From assembly GCA_964519995.1 (NCBI GenBank), contig CAZFLY010000012.1:1-53861 (forward strand): a DNA stretch of 53,861 nt, read 5' to 3'. The stretch is from CAZFLY01 sp964519995. Its GTDB lineage: Bacteria; Planctomycetota; Phycisphaerae; Sedimentisphaerales; Anaerobacaceae. Below are positions 41,266 to 49,797 of this stretch, one piece after another (positions within the stretch are counted from its first letter, which is position 1; the number at the start of each line of letters is the position of its first letter). The translations under genes were made by a program, and so were the position numbers. The notes under the pieces were generated by a model. That model was given only the letters and a program-made list of their open reading frames with translations. It ran no database searches and was not told the origin of the DNA.

Positions 41266-42354
41266 CTAATCGATTTCTTCGTCGATCCAGCCGAGCAGCT
41301 CTTTCAGGTCAACAAGGGTAATGTCACCCATGTGAGCGATGCGGAAGGTTTGTTCTTTAAGTTTGCCGTAGCCGTTTCCAAAAATGGTATTGTGCTTTTG
41401 CTGAATGGCTTTTATTGTATCGGCAACATTGATGCCGCGAGTGTTCTTGATAGTCGTGAGGGTATTTGAGGCGTATTTTTCTTCGCAGAACAGCTCGAAT
41501 TTCTCTTTTGCCCATGTTCTGACGAAATCACCCATATCTTTGTGTCGTTGCCAAACGTTTTCCATTCCTTCCTTGAGTAGTTTCTGGCACTGATAGTTCA
41601 GGGCCATAATGTGAGGAATAACGGGAGTGGTTGGAGTTTGGTTTTGCTCTGCTCTCTTTGCGAATTGTTGGAGGTCAAAGTAGTAGCCCCTGTTTGGGAT
41701 GCTCTTACTTTTTTCGAGTGCACGTTTGCTGACTGCAACAACCGCAAGACCCGGCGGGATTGCGAAGGCTTTCTGCACAGATGCGAAGGCAGTGTCCCAG
41801 CCAAGCTCGTCGAACTTGATTGGCAGCCCTACCATGCCGCTGACCGAATCTACAAAGACCAAGACGTCAGGATACTTTTCTTTCATCATTCGACTGATGT
41901 CTTCGATCGGATTAGTCAGGCCGGTGCTCGTCTCGTTGTGGACGAGGGTAATGGCGGAAAATTTGCCGGTCGCAAGTTTTTCGTCGATCATTTCCGGCAA
42001 AGTAGGCTGGCCCCACTCAACTTTCAGCACCTCGACATTAGCGCCGCAGCTTTTTGCGACGTCCGCCCATTTATCGCTGAATGCACCACAGCAGGTGCAA
42101 AGAACGGTCTCATCCGGTGCCACGCAGTTGCGGATAGAGGCCTCCCAGCCCCCAGAGCCGGACGAAGTGAATAGATAAACATTCTGTTCAGTGAACAGAA
42201 TATTCTTGAGCATATCAATTGTTTCAGCCTGCAGTTGCGCGTATTCTTTGCCTCGATGCCCCAATGTTGGGCGGGCAAGTTGGGCAAGTACATCTTCGTT
42301 GACTTTAACTGGTCCAGGAATAAACAGTCTTGGCGGGTTTTTCCAGTCTGTCAT
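41266..42354 (-). CDS. Class V aminotransferase (alanine-glyoxylate/serine type)
   Basis: 362 residues. PRLFIPGPVKVNEDVL, GHRGKEYAQL and LFTSSGSGGWEASIRN are hallmarks of the alanine-glyoxylate/serine-pyruvate group. VFVDSVSGMVGLP holds the PLP-nitrogen Asp, and FASVQKAFAIPPGLA the PLP-binding Lys. It probably converts serine or phosphoserine-level substrates with pyruvate or glyoxylate. It lies 18 bp downstream of a DUF1015 gene; in many bacteria this pair is completed by serA (3-phosphoglycerate dehydrogenase), absent from the window. Confidence 0.9.
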   Translation of the reverse strand: MTDWKNPPRLFIPGPVKVNEDVLAQLARPTLGHRGKEYAQLQAETIDMLKNILFTEQNVYLFTSSGSGGWEASIRNCVAPDETVLCTCCGAFSDKWADVAKSCGANVEVLKVEWGQPTLPEMIDEKLATGKFSAITLVHNETSTGLTNPIEDISRMMKEKYPDVLVFVDSVSGMVGLPIKFDELGWDTAFASVQKAFAIPPGLAVVAVSKRALEKSKSIPNRGYYFDLQQFAKRAEQNQTPTTPVIPHIMALNYQCQKLLKEGMENVWQRHKDMGDFVRTWAKEKFELFCEEKYASNTLTTIKNTRGINVADTIKAIQQKHNTIFGNGYGKLKEQTFRIAHMGDITLVDLKELLGWIDEEID

Positions 42355-42372
42355 TTGTTATCTCCATGGAAA

Positions 42373-43686
42373 TCACAACTTTTGAATCGTTAGGCCCGAG
42401 TACATTTTAGGATAGAAATATGTGGACTTTTGCGGCATCCTTTCGCCGGCATCTGTGACCATTATAAGTTGCTGCATTTTTACGGGATTCATAAAGAACG
42501 CCACCTGTTTTCGTCCGGCTTCCACGTGCGAGATCATCTCGTCAATCGCGTTGGGAGTATCTTTTACGTATTCTATGGCTTCATCTTTAGACACTTGCTC
42601 CTTGCCTATGCACAGAATTTGCTCCAAGATCAGTTTGTGCAGAACAGAAACATCGAGCCCTCGATATGCTGCACTCATATGCGGTTCAGCTTCATCCATT
42701 ACTCGATTATCCCTCAGAACAGCTATATAAAACGCGCTATTTGCCCCGTAAATTCCGAAGGCGTTTTTGCCCTTGTAGTGTTCCGCCTTCATCTGCGCAA
42801 GCATATTCTGTCTTGCGTCGGTTTTAGTCTGGAGATTCTCATCAAACGCATATTTAAAAACTTCAAAATTTCGGCTGAGTTCTGCAACTATTTTTTTGAT
42901 GTCAAAGTTATTGAGATTGCCGACAAGGCGGTGAGTTGCGAGAACAACCAGGCCTTTCTGACAAATATTGGAAAAGGCGAACATCTGATACTTGGCTGCA
43001 GGATTTGAGTTTTCTTTTGAGTAAGTCAGGCCTGTTGAGTAACGGTGATGTCCGTCGGCGATGATACAACTTTTTTCGCTCATCATTTTCACGATTGTAT
43101 CTATGTCACACTTCACAGTTACTGCAAAGAGGCGATGTCGAACGTTATCATTGTCGACAAAGTCAATGAGCGGCTCTTGGGCCGTGACCCTTTCAATGAT
43201 TTTGTCTGCGATGTTCTGTTTATCTTCGTAGAGCATAAAGACAAGGCCGGCCCTCGCACGGGTTGCTCTTTTGAGGTTGAGCCTATCCGCCATCGGTTTT
43301 TCGAAGACCTGTTCATGGGGCCTGACCGTCTTTCCGAATTCCTCAAGCCTGCATAAGGCGATAAAACTCAATCGCTGAAATTCTGCACCAGCCAATTCGA
43401 AATCCTGAATATAGGCATAAATAGCTTCGGTGCTGTCCTGCTTAAGAGCACCTTGCTCTATCCAGTTATTCAGATAAGTAGCGGCTCGTGTGTAGGGATT
43501 ATCTTGTCCGTTGTCTGTGGGAGTTATTTTTCCTTTAATTACGCGCACGATGTTATATTCGCTCTTCTCATATAGTTGCTGCTGCTGTTCTGGACCGATC
43601 ACGTCGAAAGGAGGAGCGACGCACTTGCCTGCGTCGCCGATCACGTTAGTGTCAAACCTAAATGCTTTGAATGGCTTAATTTCCAT
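42373..43686 (-). CDS. DUF1015 protein
   Basis: 437 residues from ATG 43686, chosen because the conserved family opening (EIKPFKAFRFD...CVAPPFDVI) begins there and the upstream promoter leaves a leader of about 85 bases. Further motifs: YAYIQDFELAG, GLVFMLYED and IADGHHRYSTGLTY (about 235-248). Conserved and probably an enzyme linked to serine metabolism through gene neighbourhood, but unproven. The initiator is not preceded by a strong ribosome site. Confidence 0.85.
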   Translation of the reverse strand: MEIKPFKAFRFDTNVIGDAGKCVAPPFDVIGPEQQQQLYEKSEYNIVRVIKGKITPTDNGQDNPYTRAATYLNNWIEQGALKQDSTEAIYAYIQDFELAGAEFQRLSFIALCRLEEFGKTVRPHEQVFEKPMADRLNLKRATRARAGLVFMLYEDKQNIADKIIERVTAQEPLIDFVDNDNVRHRLFAVTVKCDIDTIVKMMSEKSCIIADGHHRYSTGLTYSKENSNPAAKYQMFAFSNICQKGLVVLATHRLVGNLNNFDIKKIVAELSRNFEVFKYAFDENLQTKTDARQNMLAQMKAEHYKGKNAFGIYGANSAFYIAVLRDNRVMDEAEPHMSAAYRGLDVSVLHKLILEQILCIGKEQVSKDEAIEYVKDTPNAIDEMISHVEAGRKQVAFFMNPVKMQQLIMVTDAGERMPQKSTYFYPKMYSGLTIQKL

Positions 43687-43775
43687 CGTTACCCGTTTCG
43701 AACTTACCTTTTTGAGCCGTGTCACAGTGGCTGTATACATGGTTAAATATGTTCTTTGTGGTAGTAAGGGCATGG

Positions 43776-43804
43776 ATAATATTGGACTGGTACGGAATTG
43801 TCAA
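43776..43804 (-). promoter_or_regulatory. Predicted promoter of the DUF1015-aminotransferase operon
   Basis: On the minus strand: TTGACA (43804-43799), 17-bp spacer, TATTAT (43781-43776). Confidence 0.65.
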
Positions 43805-43858
43805 GCGCTAAGATAATGGAGCTGTAAGACAGACAGGTTCAGATGAGCCGATGCGCAT

Positions 43859-45352
43859 TCAGCGAGCGAGGCTCTTTTTCTTTTCCGCGAGGTATTCGTT
43901 TATGGCCGCAGCAGCTATCCGGCCCTGGCCCATCGCCAGGATTACAGTTGCCGCGCCGAGAACAATATCTCCCCCGGCATAGACGCCTTCCATCGAGGTC
44001 TTGCATTTTTCATCAACGACTATGTTGCCCCATTTATTGAACTCCAGTCTGGGCGTGGTCTGACGGATGAGTGGATTAGCGATGTTTCCGATCGCTATGA
44101 TCACGGTATCGAGGTCGATTCTAAATTCCGAACCTTGGATAGGAACTGGCCTTCGTCGACCCGAGTCATCCGGTTCGCCAAGCTGGTATTTTAGACATTC
44201 GACGGCAATGACGTGGCTGTTTTCGTCTCCTATGATTCGCTTTGGGCTCTGCAGTATGTGAAAATCAATACCTTCTTCCTTTGCGTGGTGTACTTCTTCG
44301 ACTCTGGCTGGCATTTCCTTTTCCGTCCTTCGGTACAGCAGATAGACTTTCTCTGCACCGAGCCTAACGGCTGTCCTTGCTGAATCCATCGCGACATTTC
44401 CACCCCCAACAACGGCGACTTTCCTCGAACGAGCAATTGGCGTATCAGCGCCTTTACCAAAATCGTATGCCCTCATAAGATTTGCACGTGTCAAATACTC
44501 ATTGGCGCTGTATACACCGACAAGCGATTCGCCTTCGATCCCCATAAAACTCGGCAGGCCCGCCCCAACTCCGATGTAAACCGCATTGAAGCCGCCTTCT
44601 TTCATCAATTGCTCTATGGTTCTTGTGCGACCGACAATAAAATTAGTGATGATCTCAACACCCATTTCCTCGAGAACATCGATTTCTCTTTGTACGATGG
44701 CCTTGGGTAGTCGAAATTCAGGGATTCCATAGACCATAACGCCACCAGTTTTGTGAAAGGCCTCAAAAATGGTGACATCGTGGCCTACTCTTCTGGCATC
44801 CGCGGCTACAACGATGCCTCCAGGACCTGAGCCAACGATAGCAACTTTCATTCCAGTTTCGGCTGCAACGGCAGGGACGCTTTCATTGTCCTGGTCGAGG
44901 TCAGCAACAAACCTTTCAAGTCGGCCAATCGAAACGGACTTGGTGGGGTCTTTGAATTTTAAGCCGACTGTGCACGTTTGTTGGCACTGAACTTCCTGGG
45001 GACACACACGTCCACAGACAGCAGGTAAAAGCGAGTTTTCTTTTATGATTGCCAGCGCCTTTGCGTACTCGCCATCTACTATGGCGGCGATGAAGTCCTT
45101 TATCCTGATTCGTACCGGACAGCCTTTAACACATGGAGCATTCTTGCATTGAAGACAGCGTAAAGCCTCCATGCGAGCGTTCGTTTCCGGGTAACCAAGC
45201 GCTACCTCATTGACGTTTTTTCTTCTGGCGATTGGGTCCTGCTCCTGCATATCTTGAGGCGGGATTTTGAATCTCTCTGAGGGTGTGAGTTTCCCGGTCT
45301 TGTGCTTTTGCAGAAGCTCTTTTAGGAGTTTTTCTTGTTCCTTCTCCGTCAT
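43859..45352 (-). CDS. NfnB/GltD-type NADPH oxidoreductase, large subunit
   Basis: 497 residues. An N-terminal cysteine-rich region (about 65-125: CLQCKNAPCVKGCP and CGRVCPQEVQCQQTC) binds [4Fe-4S] clusters. An FAD site follows (VAIVGSGPGGIVVAADARR, about 168-186), then an NADPH site (VAVVGGGNVAMDSARTAVR) and a late TSMEGVYAGGDIV. It belongs to the glutamate synthase small subunit/NfnB group. With the NfnA-like subunit 27 bp upstream it should form a flavin-bifurcating NADH-dependent ferredoxin:NADP oxidoreductase, balancing reductant in an anaerobe. Confidence 0.9.
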   Translation of the reverse strand: MTEKEQEKLLKELLQKHKTGKLTPSERFKIPPQDMQEQDPIARRKNVNEVALGYPETNARMEALRCLQCKNAPCVKGCPVRIRIKDFIAAIVDGEYAKALAIIKENSLLPAVCGRVCPQEVQCQQTCTVGLKFKDPTKSVSIGRLERFVADLDQDNESVPAVAAETGMKVAIVGSGPGGIVVAADARRVGHDVTIFEAFHKTGGVMVYGIPEFRLPKAIVQREIDVLEEMGVEIITNFIVGRTRTIEQLMKEGGFNAVYIGVGAGLPSFMGIEGESLVGVYSANEYLTRANLMRAYDFGKGADTPIARSRKVAVVGGGNVAMDSARTAVRLGAEKVYLLYRRTEKEMPARVEEVHHAKEEGIDFHILQSPKRIIGDENSHVIAVECLKYQLGEPDDSGRRRPVPIQGSEFRIDLDTVIIAIGNIANPLIRQTTPRLEFNKWGNIVVDEKCKTSMEGVYAGGDIVLGAATVILAMGQGRIAAAAINEYLAEKKKSLAR

Positions 45353-45379
45353 ATCAACAAATAATCAGTAATCAGTCAC

Positions 45380-46231
45380 TTAGTCTAAACCTATTTTACA
45401 GCGGTGTTTCTTATGTTGTTCGTAGGCTTTTTGCTCCTGGTCTTTGTAAGCGTCGAGCCGTTTCATCATCAGGTCGAAGTTCACTTTGTGGCCGTCAAAT
45501 TCCGGCCCATCAACGCAGACGAACTTGGGCTTGCCGTCCACTTCAACTCGGCAGCCGCCACACATACCTGTACCATCAACCATAATGGTATTGAGAGAAA
45601 CCACAGTTGGGACATCAAATTGTTTCGTTATCTGACAGCAGAATTTCATCATTATTGCAGGACCTATTACAAAGGCCCGATTGGGTTTTGGACTGCGTTG
45701 GCAGATCTCTCTAAGCGGTTCAGTCACCAGGGCTTTTCTTCCATAAGAACCATCATCTGTAGTAATAATAAGCTCATCACTTGTCTGTGCGAATTCATCT
45801 TCAAGGATAAGCAACTCCTTGTTTCTTGCACCAAGAATGCTGATGATTTTATTGCCGGCTTTTTTTAGAGCCTTTGTGATAGGCAATAAAGGCGCATTTC
45901 CGATGCCTCCGCCGACACAAACAACAGTGCCAAAATTTTCTACGTGCGTAGGTCTACCAAGTGGCCCGGATATATTGGTAATTTCGTCACCTTCTTGAAG
46001 ATCGGCAAGTTCAGCGGTGGTTTTGCCGACTCGCTGCCAGATCAAGCGGATAATCCCTCTTTCAGGATCAGCATCGGCAATTGTTAGAGGGATGCGCTCG
46101 CTATATTCATTGTTTATACTGATAATGACAAATTGACCTGGCTTTCTGGCCGATGCTATAAGAGGTGCTTCTATCTCAGCAGTAAAGACGTCCTCTGAAA
46201 GCCTTTTTTTAGACACAATTTTGTGTGACAT
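45380..46231 (-). CDS. NfnA-type FAD/NAD-binding subunit
   Basis: 283 residues. A ferredoxin-reductase-like beta barrel (RKPGQFVIISIN, ERIPLTIAD, about 28-55), an NAD-binding part (VCVGGGIGNAPLLP), and a [2Fe-2S]-type cysteine cluster near the end (DGTGMCGGCRVEVDGKPKFVCVDGPEFDGH). This is the layout of NfnA, sulfide dehydrogenase beta and dihydroorotate dehydrogenase electron-transfer subunits. No pyrD is adjacent and an NfnB-like gene follows, so NfnA is preferred. Confidence 0.9.
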   Translation of the reverse strand: MSHKIVSKKRLSEDVFTAEIEAPLIASARKPGQFVIISINNEYSERIPLTIADADPERGIIRLIWQRVGKTTAELADLQEGDEITNISGPLGRPTHVENFGTVVCVGGGIGNAPLLPITKALKKAGNKIISILGARNKELLILEDEFAQTSDELIITTDDGSYGRKALVTEPLREICQRSPKPNRAFVIGPAIMMKFCCQITKQFDVPTVVSLNTIMVDGTGMCGGCRVEVDGKPKFVCVDGPEFDGHKVNFDLMMKRLDAYKDQEQKAYEQHKKHRCKIGLD

Positions 46232-46357
46232 TATTTTTGTTTATCCAACGACTGGCTCCTCGAAGTCATGGCATAATAGTAGTACTGCCACGGTCGCCTG
46301 CCGAAAGAATAATCCTGATATCATCTGGGACTAAGTACAAAGTTTGGTTGTAGCGCA

Positions 46358-46684
46358 TCAAAGCAATTCGTCAATCGCAGTTATGAGATCCTTCTTGCTG
46401 GTCAAGCCCACCCATTTCTTTTGTATTTGACCATCTTTGAATAGGATTGTTGTTGGTATTGCATTTATGCCGAACTCTATCGCGCTATCACGAGCCTCAT
46501 CGGTGTTAACCTTACACACTTTGGCCCTGTCTGCATATTCAGCAGCGATTTCTCTCACGATAGGTGCCATCATTATACACGGTCCACACCATGGAGCCCA
46601 GAAATCCACCAGCACAGGTCCATCAGAGTTGTGAACAACCTCATCGAAGGCAGGGTCGGTCAGCTCTATTACGTTACCAGTCAT
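46358..46684 (-). CDS. trx: Thioredoxin
   Basis: 108 residues from ATG 46684. AAAGGA lies about 8 bases upstream, so the longer in-frame start at 46822 is rejected. The active site is FWAPWCGPCIMMAP (Cys about 32 and 35), followed by cis-proline NAIPTTILFKDG (about 75). Cytosolic disulfide reductase. A consensus promoter lies upstream and gives a leader of about 140 bases. Confidence 0.96.
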   Translation of the reverse strand: MTGNVIELTDPAFDEVVHNSDGPVLVDFWAPWCGPCIMMAPIVREIAAEYADRAKVCKVNTDEARDSAIEFGINAIPTTILFKDGQIQKKWVGLTSKKDLITAIDELL

Positions 46685-46834
46685 TGTTCTATCCTTTCTC
46701 CACTTCCTTTTTGCGGAGTAATCACAAAAATTGCACGCAAAATCAGGATTATAGCACCGAGTACGAACTGACTCAACGTACTTCGGAAAACGTAGCAAAA
46801 TGCTCCCTCTAAACCCTATCATTGAATGATGGAC

Positions 46835-46863
46835 ATTTTATGGGCCAGCAGGGAATGTGTCAA
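46835..46863 (-). promoter_or_regulatory. Predicted promoter of thioredoxin
   Basis: On the minus strand: consensus TTGACA (46863-46858), 17-bp spacer, TAAAAT (46840-46835). It overlaps the stretch just after the scpA stop codon. Confidence 0.6.
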
Positions 46864-46866
46864 ATA

Positions 46867-47787
46867 CTAATCTATTGTTTGTTGATCGAGGGGCTGTGAT
46901 TTATGCTTGCTGTGCGGTGAAGCCGCTGGTTTGTCCGTTGGTAGGATTTCGGTGATTGGAATGGGCACTTGTCGTTGTGTCTTGGACGAGGTTGTATCGC
47001 CGTCGTCGCCTTCATCAGCAGCGAGCATGACCTTTTGTATAACTTGCTCAGCTGGTTCTGCTGTTAAAGGTCGCAAATATATCTGGTTGGTTGTTTCAGG
47101 CTGCTCAGCCCTGACGAGTGCTTCTCTGAGCAGCTCCAGAAGGCCTAAAAACAACCCTATCATTGCAGCGCGAGTCGGCCTGGACTCGAACAAACGTTCA
47201 AGAGTCATAGGACCCTCAGTCTGTAGGCGGTGCAATATCTCTATTTGATATAGATCAATCGGTGTGTCGTCCTTTATGTGGCCTGTCTGACTGACGGAGC
47301 CGGTAGCCTTACATATTGAGTCGAAGGCTTCGAGCAGGTCCCAGATACTTATCTGCTCGATATCAAGCTGTGGTTCCGAATCGGGTTTCAATCGATCAAT
47401 TACACTATCCGGACGGGCAAAACGTTCACGTTGTCTGTCGGCAGCGGCGTTAAGCAAATTGGCAGCATCTTTAAACCTCTTGTATTCAAGAAGCTGACGG
47501 ATAAGTTCTGTGCGGGGATCTGTTATGTCAGCGTCCTGTAGTTGATCGGATTCTGCTTTCGGCAGCAGCATCGCCGACTTTATTTCCATTAACGTAGCGG
47601 CCATAACTAAAAAGTCACCTGCCAGGTCGATGTCGAGCCTTTTAAGCATTTCGATGTAATGCAGATACTGGTCGGCTATTTTGGCTATGGGAATGTCATA
47701 GATATCCACCTCCTCTTTCCGGACCAGATACAGAAGCAGGTCCAGCGGACCGGCGAACATTTCAAGATTTACACGATAATCAGCCAC
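46867..47787 (-). CDS. scpA: Segregation and condensation protein A
   Basis: 306 residues. The kleisin N-terminus is clear (FAGPLDLLLYLVRKEEVDIYDIPIAKIADQYL, and DLAGDFLVMAATLMEIKSAMLLP, about 10-85). A winged-helix end (about 190-255) binds the SMC head. The last 45 residues are a low-complexity tail (DEGDDGDTTSSK...). ScpA joins SMC and ScpB in chromosome condensation. No scpB is next to it. It starts 3 bp after the DUF2007 gene, in an operon with trpS. Confidence 0.94.
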   Translation of the reverse strand: MADYRVNLEMFAGPLDLLLYLVRKEEVDIYDIPIAKIADQYLHYIEMLKRLDIDLAGDFLVMAATLMEIKSAMLLPKAESDQLQDADITDPRTELIRQLLEYKRFKDAANLLNAAADRQRERFARPDSVIDRLKPDSEPQLDIEQISIWDLLEAFDSICKATGSVSQTGHIKDDTPIDLYQIEILHRLQTEGPMTLERLFESRPTRAAMIGLFLGLLELLREALVRAEQPETTNQIYLRPLTAEPAEQVIQKVMLAADEGDDGDTTSSKTQRQVPIPITEILPTDKPAASPHSKHKSQPLDQQTID

Positions 47788-47790
47788 GCA

Positions 47791-48015
47791 CTAATCCTGT
47801 CTTTGATTAGATTCCAAAATCTCCCGTGCCTGTTCAGCCTGGCTTTCAAGAGTCTGCAGCTCGATGTCAATTAGGCCCGCAATACCGGAGTATACATTCC
47901 CAACATTTTGCCCGGTCACAACCGCTTTGATACCGAAATCCTCGAGCAATTGCTTTGCCAGTTCAGCATCTATATTGTCGGCGAATCGTGCAATTGTAAC
48001 AAGCTTCTCGGACAT
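47791..48015 (-). CDS. DUF2007 small protein
   Basis: 74 residues. EKLVTIARFADNIDAELAKQLLEDFGI and a C-terminal AEQAREILE match DUF2007, a ferredoxin-like fold of about 70 residues thought to bind a small ligand or signal; its role is unknown. It lies between trpS and scpA with gaps of 2-3 bp, so translation is likely coupled. Confidence 0.82.
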   Translation of the reverse strand: MSEKLVTIARFADNIDAELAKQLLEDFGIKAVVTGQNVGNVYSGIAGLIDIELQTLESQAEQAREILESNQRQD

Positions 48016-48017
48016 GC

Positions 48018-48983
48018 TTACATTTCCAAACCAACAGCCTTCCGGGCTTCAGTTAAGGTTTGCACAGCTATAGCTTTTGCGCGCTTAGCTCCCTTTGCAA
48101 GGACGCTTTTGACATAATCAATGTTGCTTTCAAGTTCTGCCCTTTTTGCTCGGAATGGGCTAAAGTATTCTATCATCAGATCAGCGAGGCGTTTTTTAGC
48201 CTCACCGTAGCCAACACCACCTGTGCGGTATTTGTTTTCCCACTCAGTTAATTCTTCTTGTGAGGCAAATAATTTCAAGAGGGCAAAGACGTTGCAGTTG
48301 TCGGGATCTTTTGGCATTTCAACTGGTGTGGAGTCGGTAACTATTTTCATGATTTTTTTTCTAACGTCTTCTTCAGGCTCGAACATCTCGATTGTATTGC
48401 CGTAGCTCTTGCTCATTTTTTGGCCATCAGTTCCGGGTACAACCGCCACCGATTCAATAATATATTCCTTGGGTATGGCGAAGACTTCGCCGTAACTGCT
48501 GTTGAAACGCACTGCAATGTCGCGAGTTACCTCAATATGCTGCTTCTGATCGGCGCCCACGGGGACCATATCCGATTTGTAAATCAAGATATCTGCCGCT
48601 TGCAGAACTGGATAGGCAAACAGGCCGTGATTGGGGCTGAGACCCTGTGCGACTTTTTCCTTGAAGCTGACACATCGCTGCAATAGGCCCATTGGCGTCA
48701 CGCAAGAGAGAAGCCAGGTTAATTCAGTCACCTCGGGCACATCGGATTGTCGCCAGAAGACTGTCTTTTCGTGATCGAGGCCCAGGGCCAGGTAGTCCAT
48801 CGCGACGTCCAAGGTGTGCCGAGCAACATCGGCCGGGCATGGATTGCTGGTAAGAGCGTGGAAGTCAGCAATAAAATAAAAACAGTCGTGTTCCGACTGC
48901 AGTTGCAGGTGTTGGCGCATTGCACCGAAAAAGTTGCCTATATGAAGTCGACCTGATGGCTGGATTCCAGAAAGAACTCTCAC
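48018..48983 (-). CDS. trpS: Tryptophan--tRNA ligase
   Basis: 321 residues from GTG 48983. GGAG lies 6 bases upstream, and a longer in-frame start (49064) falls inside the -35 box, so it is rejected. Class I synthetase motifs: SGIQPSGRLHIGNFFGA (HIGH) near the N-terminus and QKMSKSYGN (KMSKS, about 195). Charges tRNA-Trp. First gene of the trpS-DUF2007-scpA operon. Confidence 0.96.
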   Translation of the reverse strand: MRVLSGIQPSGRLHIGNFFGAMRQHLQLQSEHDCFYFIADFHALTSNPCPADVARHTLDVAMDYLALGLDHEKTVFWRQSDVPEVTELTWLLSCVTPMGLLQRCVSFKEKVAQGLSPNHGLFAYPVLQAADILIYKSDMVPVGADQKQHIEVTRDIAVRFNSSYGEVFAIPKEYIIESVAVVPGTDGQKMSKSYGNTIEMFEPEEDVRKKIMKIVTDSTPVEMPKDPDNCNVFALLKLFASQEELTEWENKYRTGGVGYGEAKKRLADLMIEYFSPFRAKRAELESNIDYVKSVLAKGAKRAKAIAVQTLTEARKAVGLEM

Positions 48984-49035
48984 GTTAGACTCCGATGCTT
49001 CAAGGCAAAAAATAACATACGAAACTGTCGATGCA

Positions 49036-49064
49036 AGGATACAAATAGGGACAGCAAGTGTCAA
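49036..49064 (-). promoter_or_regulatory. Predicted promoter of trpS
   Basis: On the minus strand: consensus TTGACA (49064-49059), 17-bp spacer, TATCCT (49041-49036), about 50 bp above GTG 48983. Confidence 0.65.
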
Positions 49065-49119
49065 GGAGGTGGTTATTAGTTTTCCAACTGTGGGGTGAAG
49101 TTGTACAAGGGTGCGCGGA

Positions 49120-49149
49120 TTGACCCGCCCATCTCTTCATGTATATACT
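49120..49149 (+). promoter_or_regulatory. Promoter-like site pointing into the SANT-like gene
   Basis: TTGACC (49120-49125), 18-bp spacer, TATACT (49144-49149) on the plus strand. No plus-strand gene follows; it would make an antisense RNA to the next minus-strand gene. Confidence 0.25.
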
Positions 49150-49213
49150 TAGAGTCAGGAGACTAAGTTCCGTACGTACTTTCGCACGGTTGAGCTGCAG
49201 ATGTTCTTTTTTT

Positions 49214-49429
49214 CTATGTTCTGCCGAGCGATTTTAAGTAGCGTTTTGATTTTCGAAGTCCCATCCGCGAGGCTTTTTTCTTTACCGCTTCGGTTGGTCG
49301 GCCGAGTTTTGTAGCTATTGCAGCTGTAGGATTATTCGGGAAAAGTTTTTTTAGCAGGCCGACCTCTCTTCCTGTCCATAGTCCCTTGACGAGCTTTTTC
49401 CTTTTTGCGGTCTTTTTCTTTTTTGGCAT
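49214..49429 (-). CDS. Small SANT/Myb-like DNA-binding protein
   Basis: 71 residues from ATG 49429 (AAAGGAG 7 bases upstream; a longer frame to 49552 is rejected). A lysine-rich N-terminus (PKKKKTAKRKKL) precedes a three-helix SANT/Myb-like unit (LWTGREVGLLKKLFPNNPTA, then KLGRPTEAVKKKASRMGL), with a basic tail. Probably binds DNA as a small chromatin or regulator protein. Recognised by pattern only. Confidence 0.65.
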   Translation of the reverse strand: MPKKKKTAKRKKLVKGLWTGREVGLLKKLFPNNPTAAIATKLGRPTEAVKKKASRMGLRKSKRYLKSLGRT

Positions 49430-49698
49430 CCCGCGACTCCTTTCACTTGTGCTGTTTTTTAGCGCCCCACTGAATTGATGATATTTTAATGGGTGATATA
49501 TTGGCAAGCAAAGAAATTTTCTCGCTCCAGCCTCGAAATTAGCATGATTCACAGCCGAAGTCGGTTTTCTAAGTTAGGCAGGTTCCTGTCGTTGTGAATT
49601 GCCATCGGTCTCATCTGTCGAAGTTGCCCGATCAAAAAAGACGCCCCGTTCGGCAGGTTACACGCATCTTAATTTGCGAAATTTTTATGAGGGAACAG
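49430..49698. other. Divergent intergenic region
   Basis: No gene or repeat recognised apart from the ribosome site of the SANT-like gene at the left and the promoter at the right. Confidence 0.5.
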
Positions 49699-49727
49699 TT
49701 GTTTTTTACATTGCTTTGCAGTATTCT
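49699..49727 (+). promoter_or_regulatory. Predicted promoter of the three-repeat protein
   Basis: TTGTTT (49699-49704), 17-bp spacer, TATTCT (49722-49727), about 70 bp above the ATG. Confidence 0.4.
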
Positions 49728-49797
49728 TGTGGACGTACCACTGCTGCATAATGGAGCAGGGACTAATTAACAAATCTATTTTTTGGGGAGTTTTGCC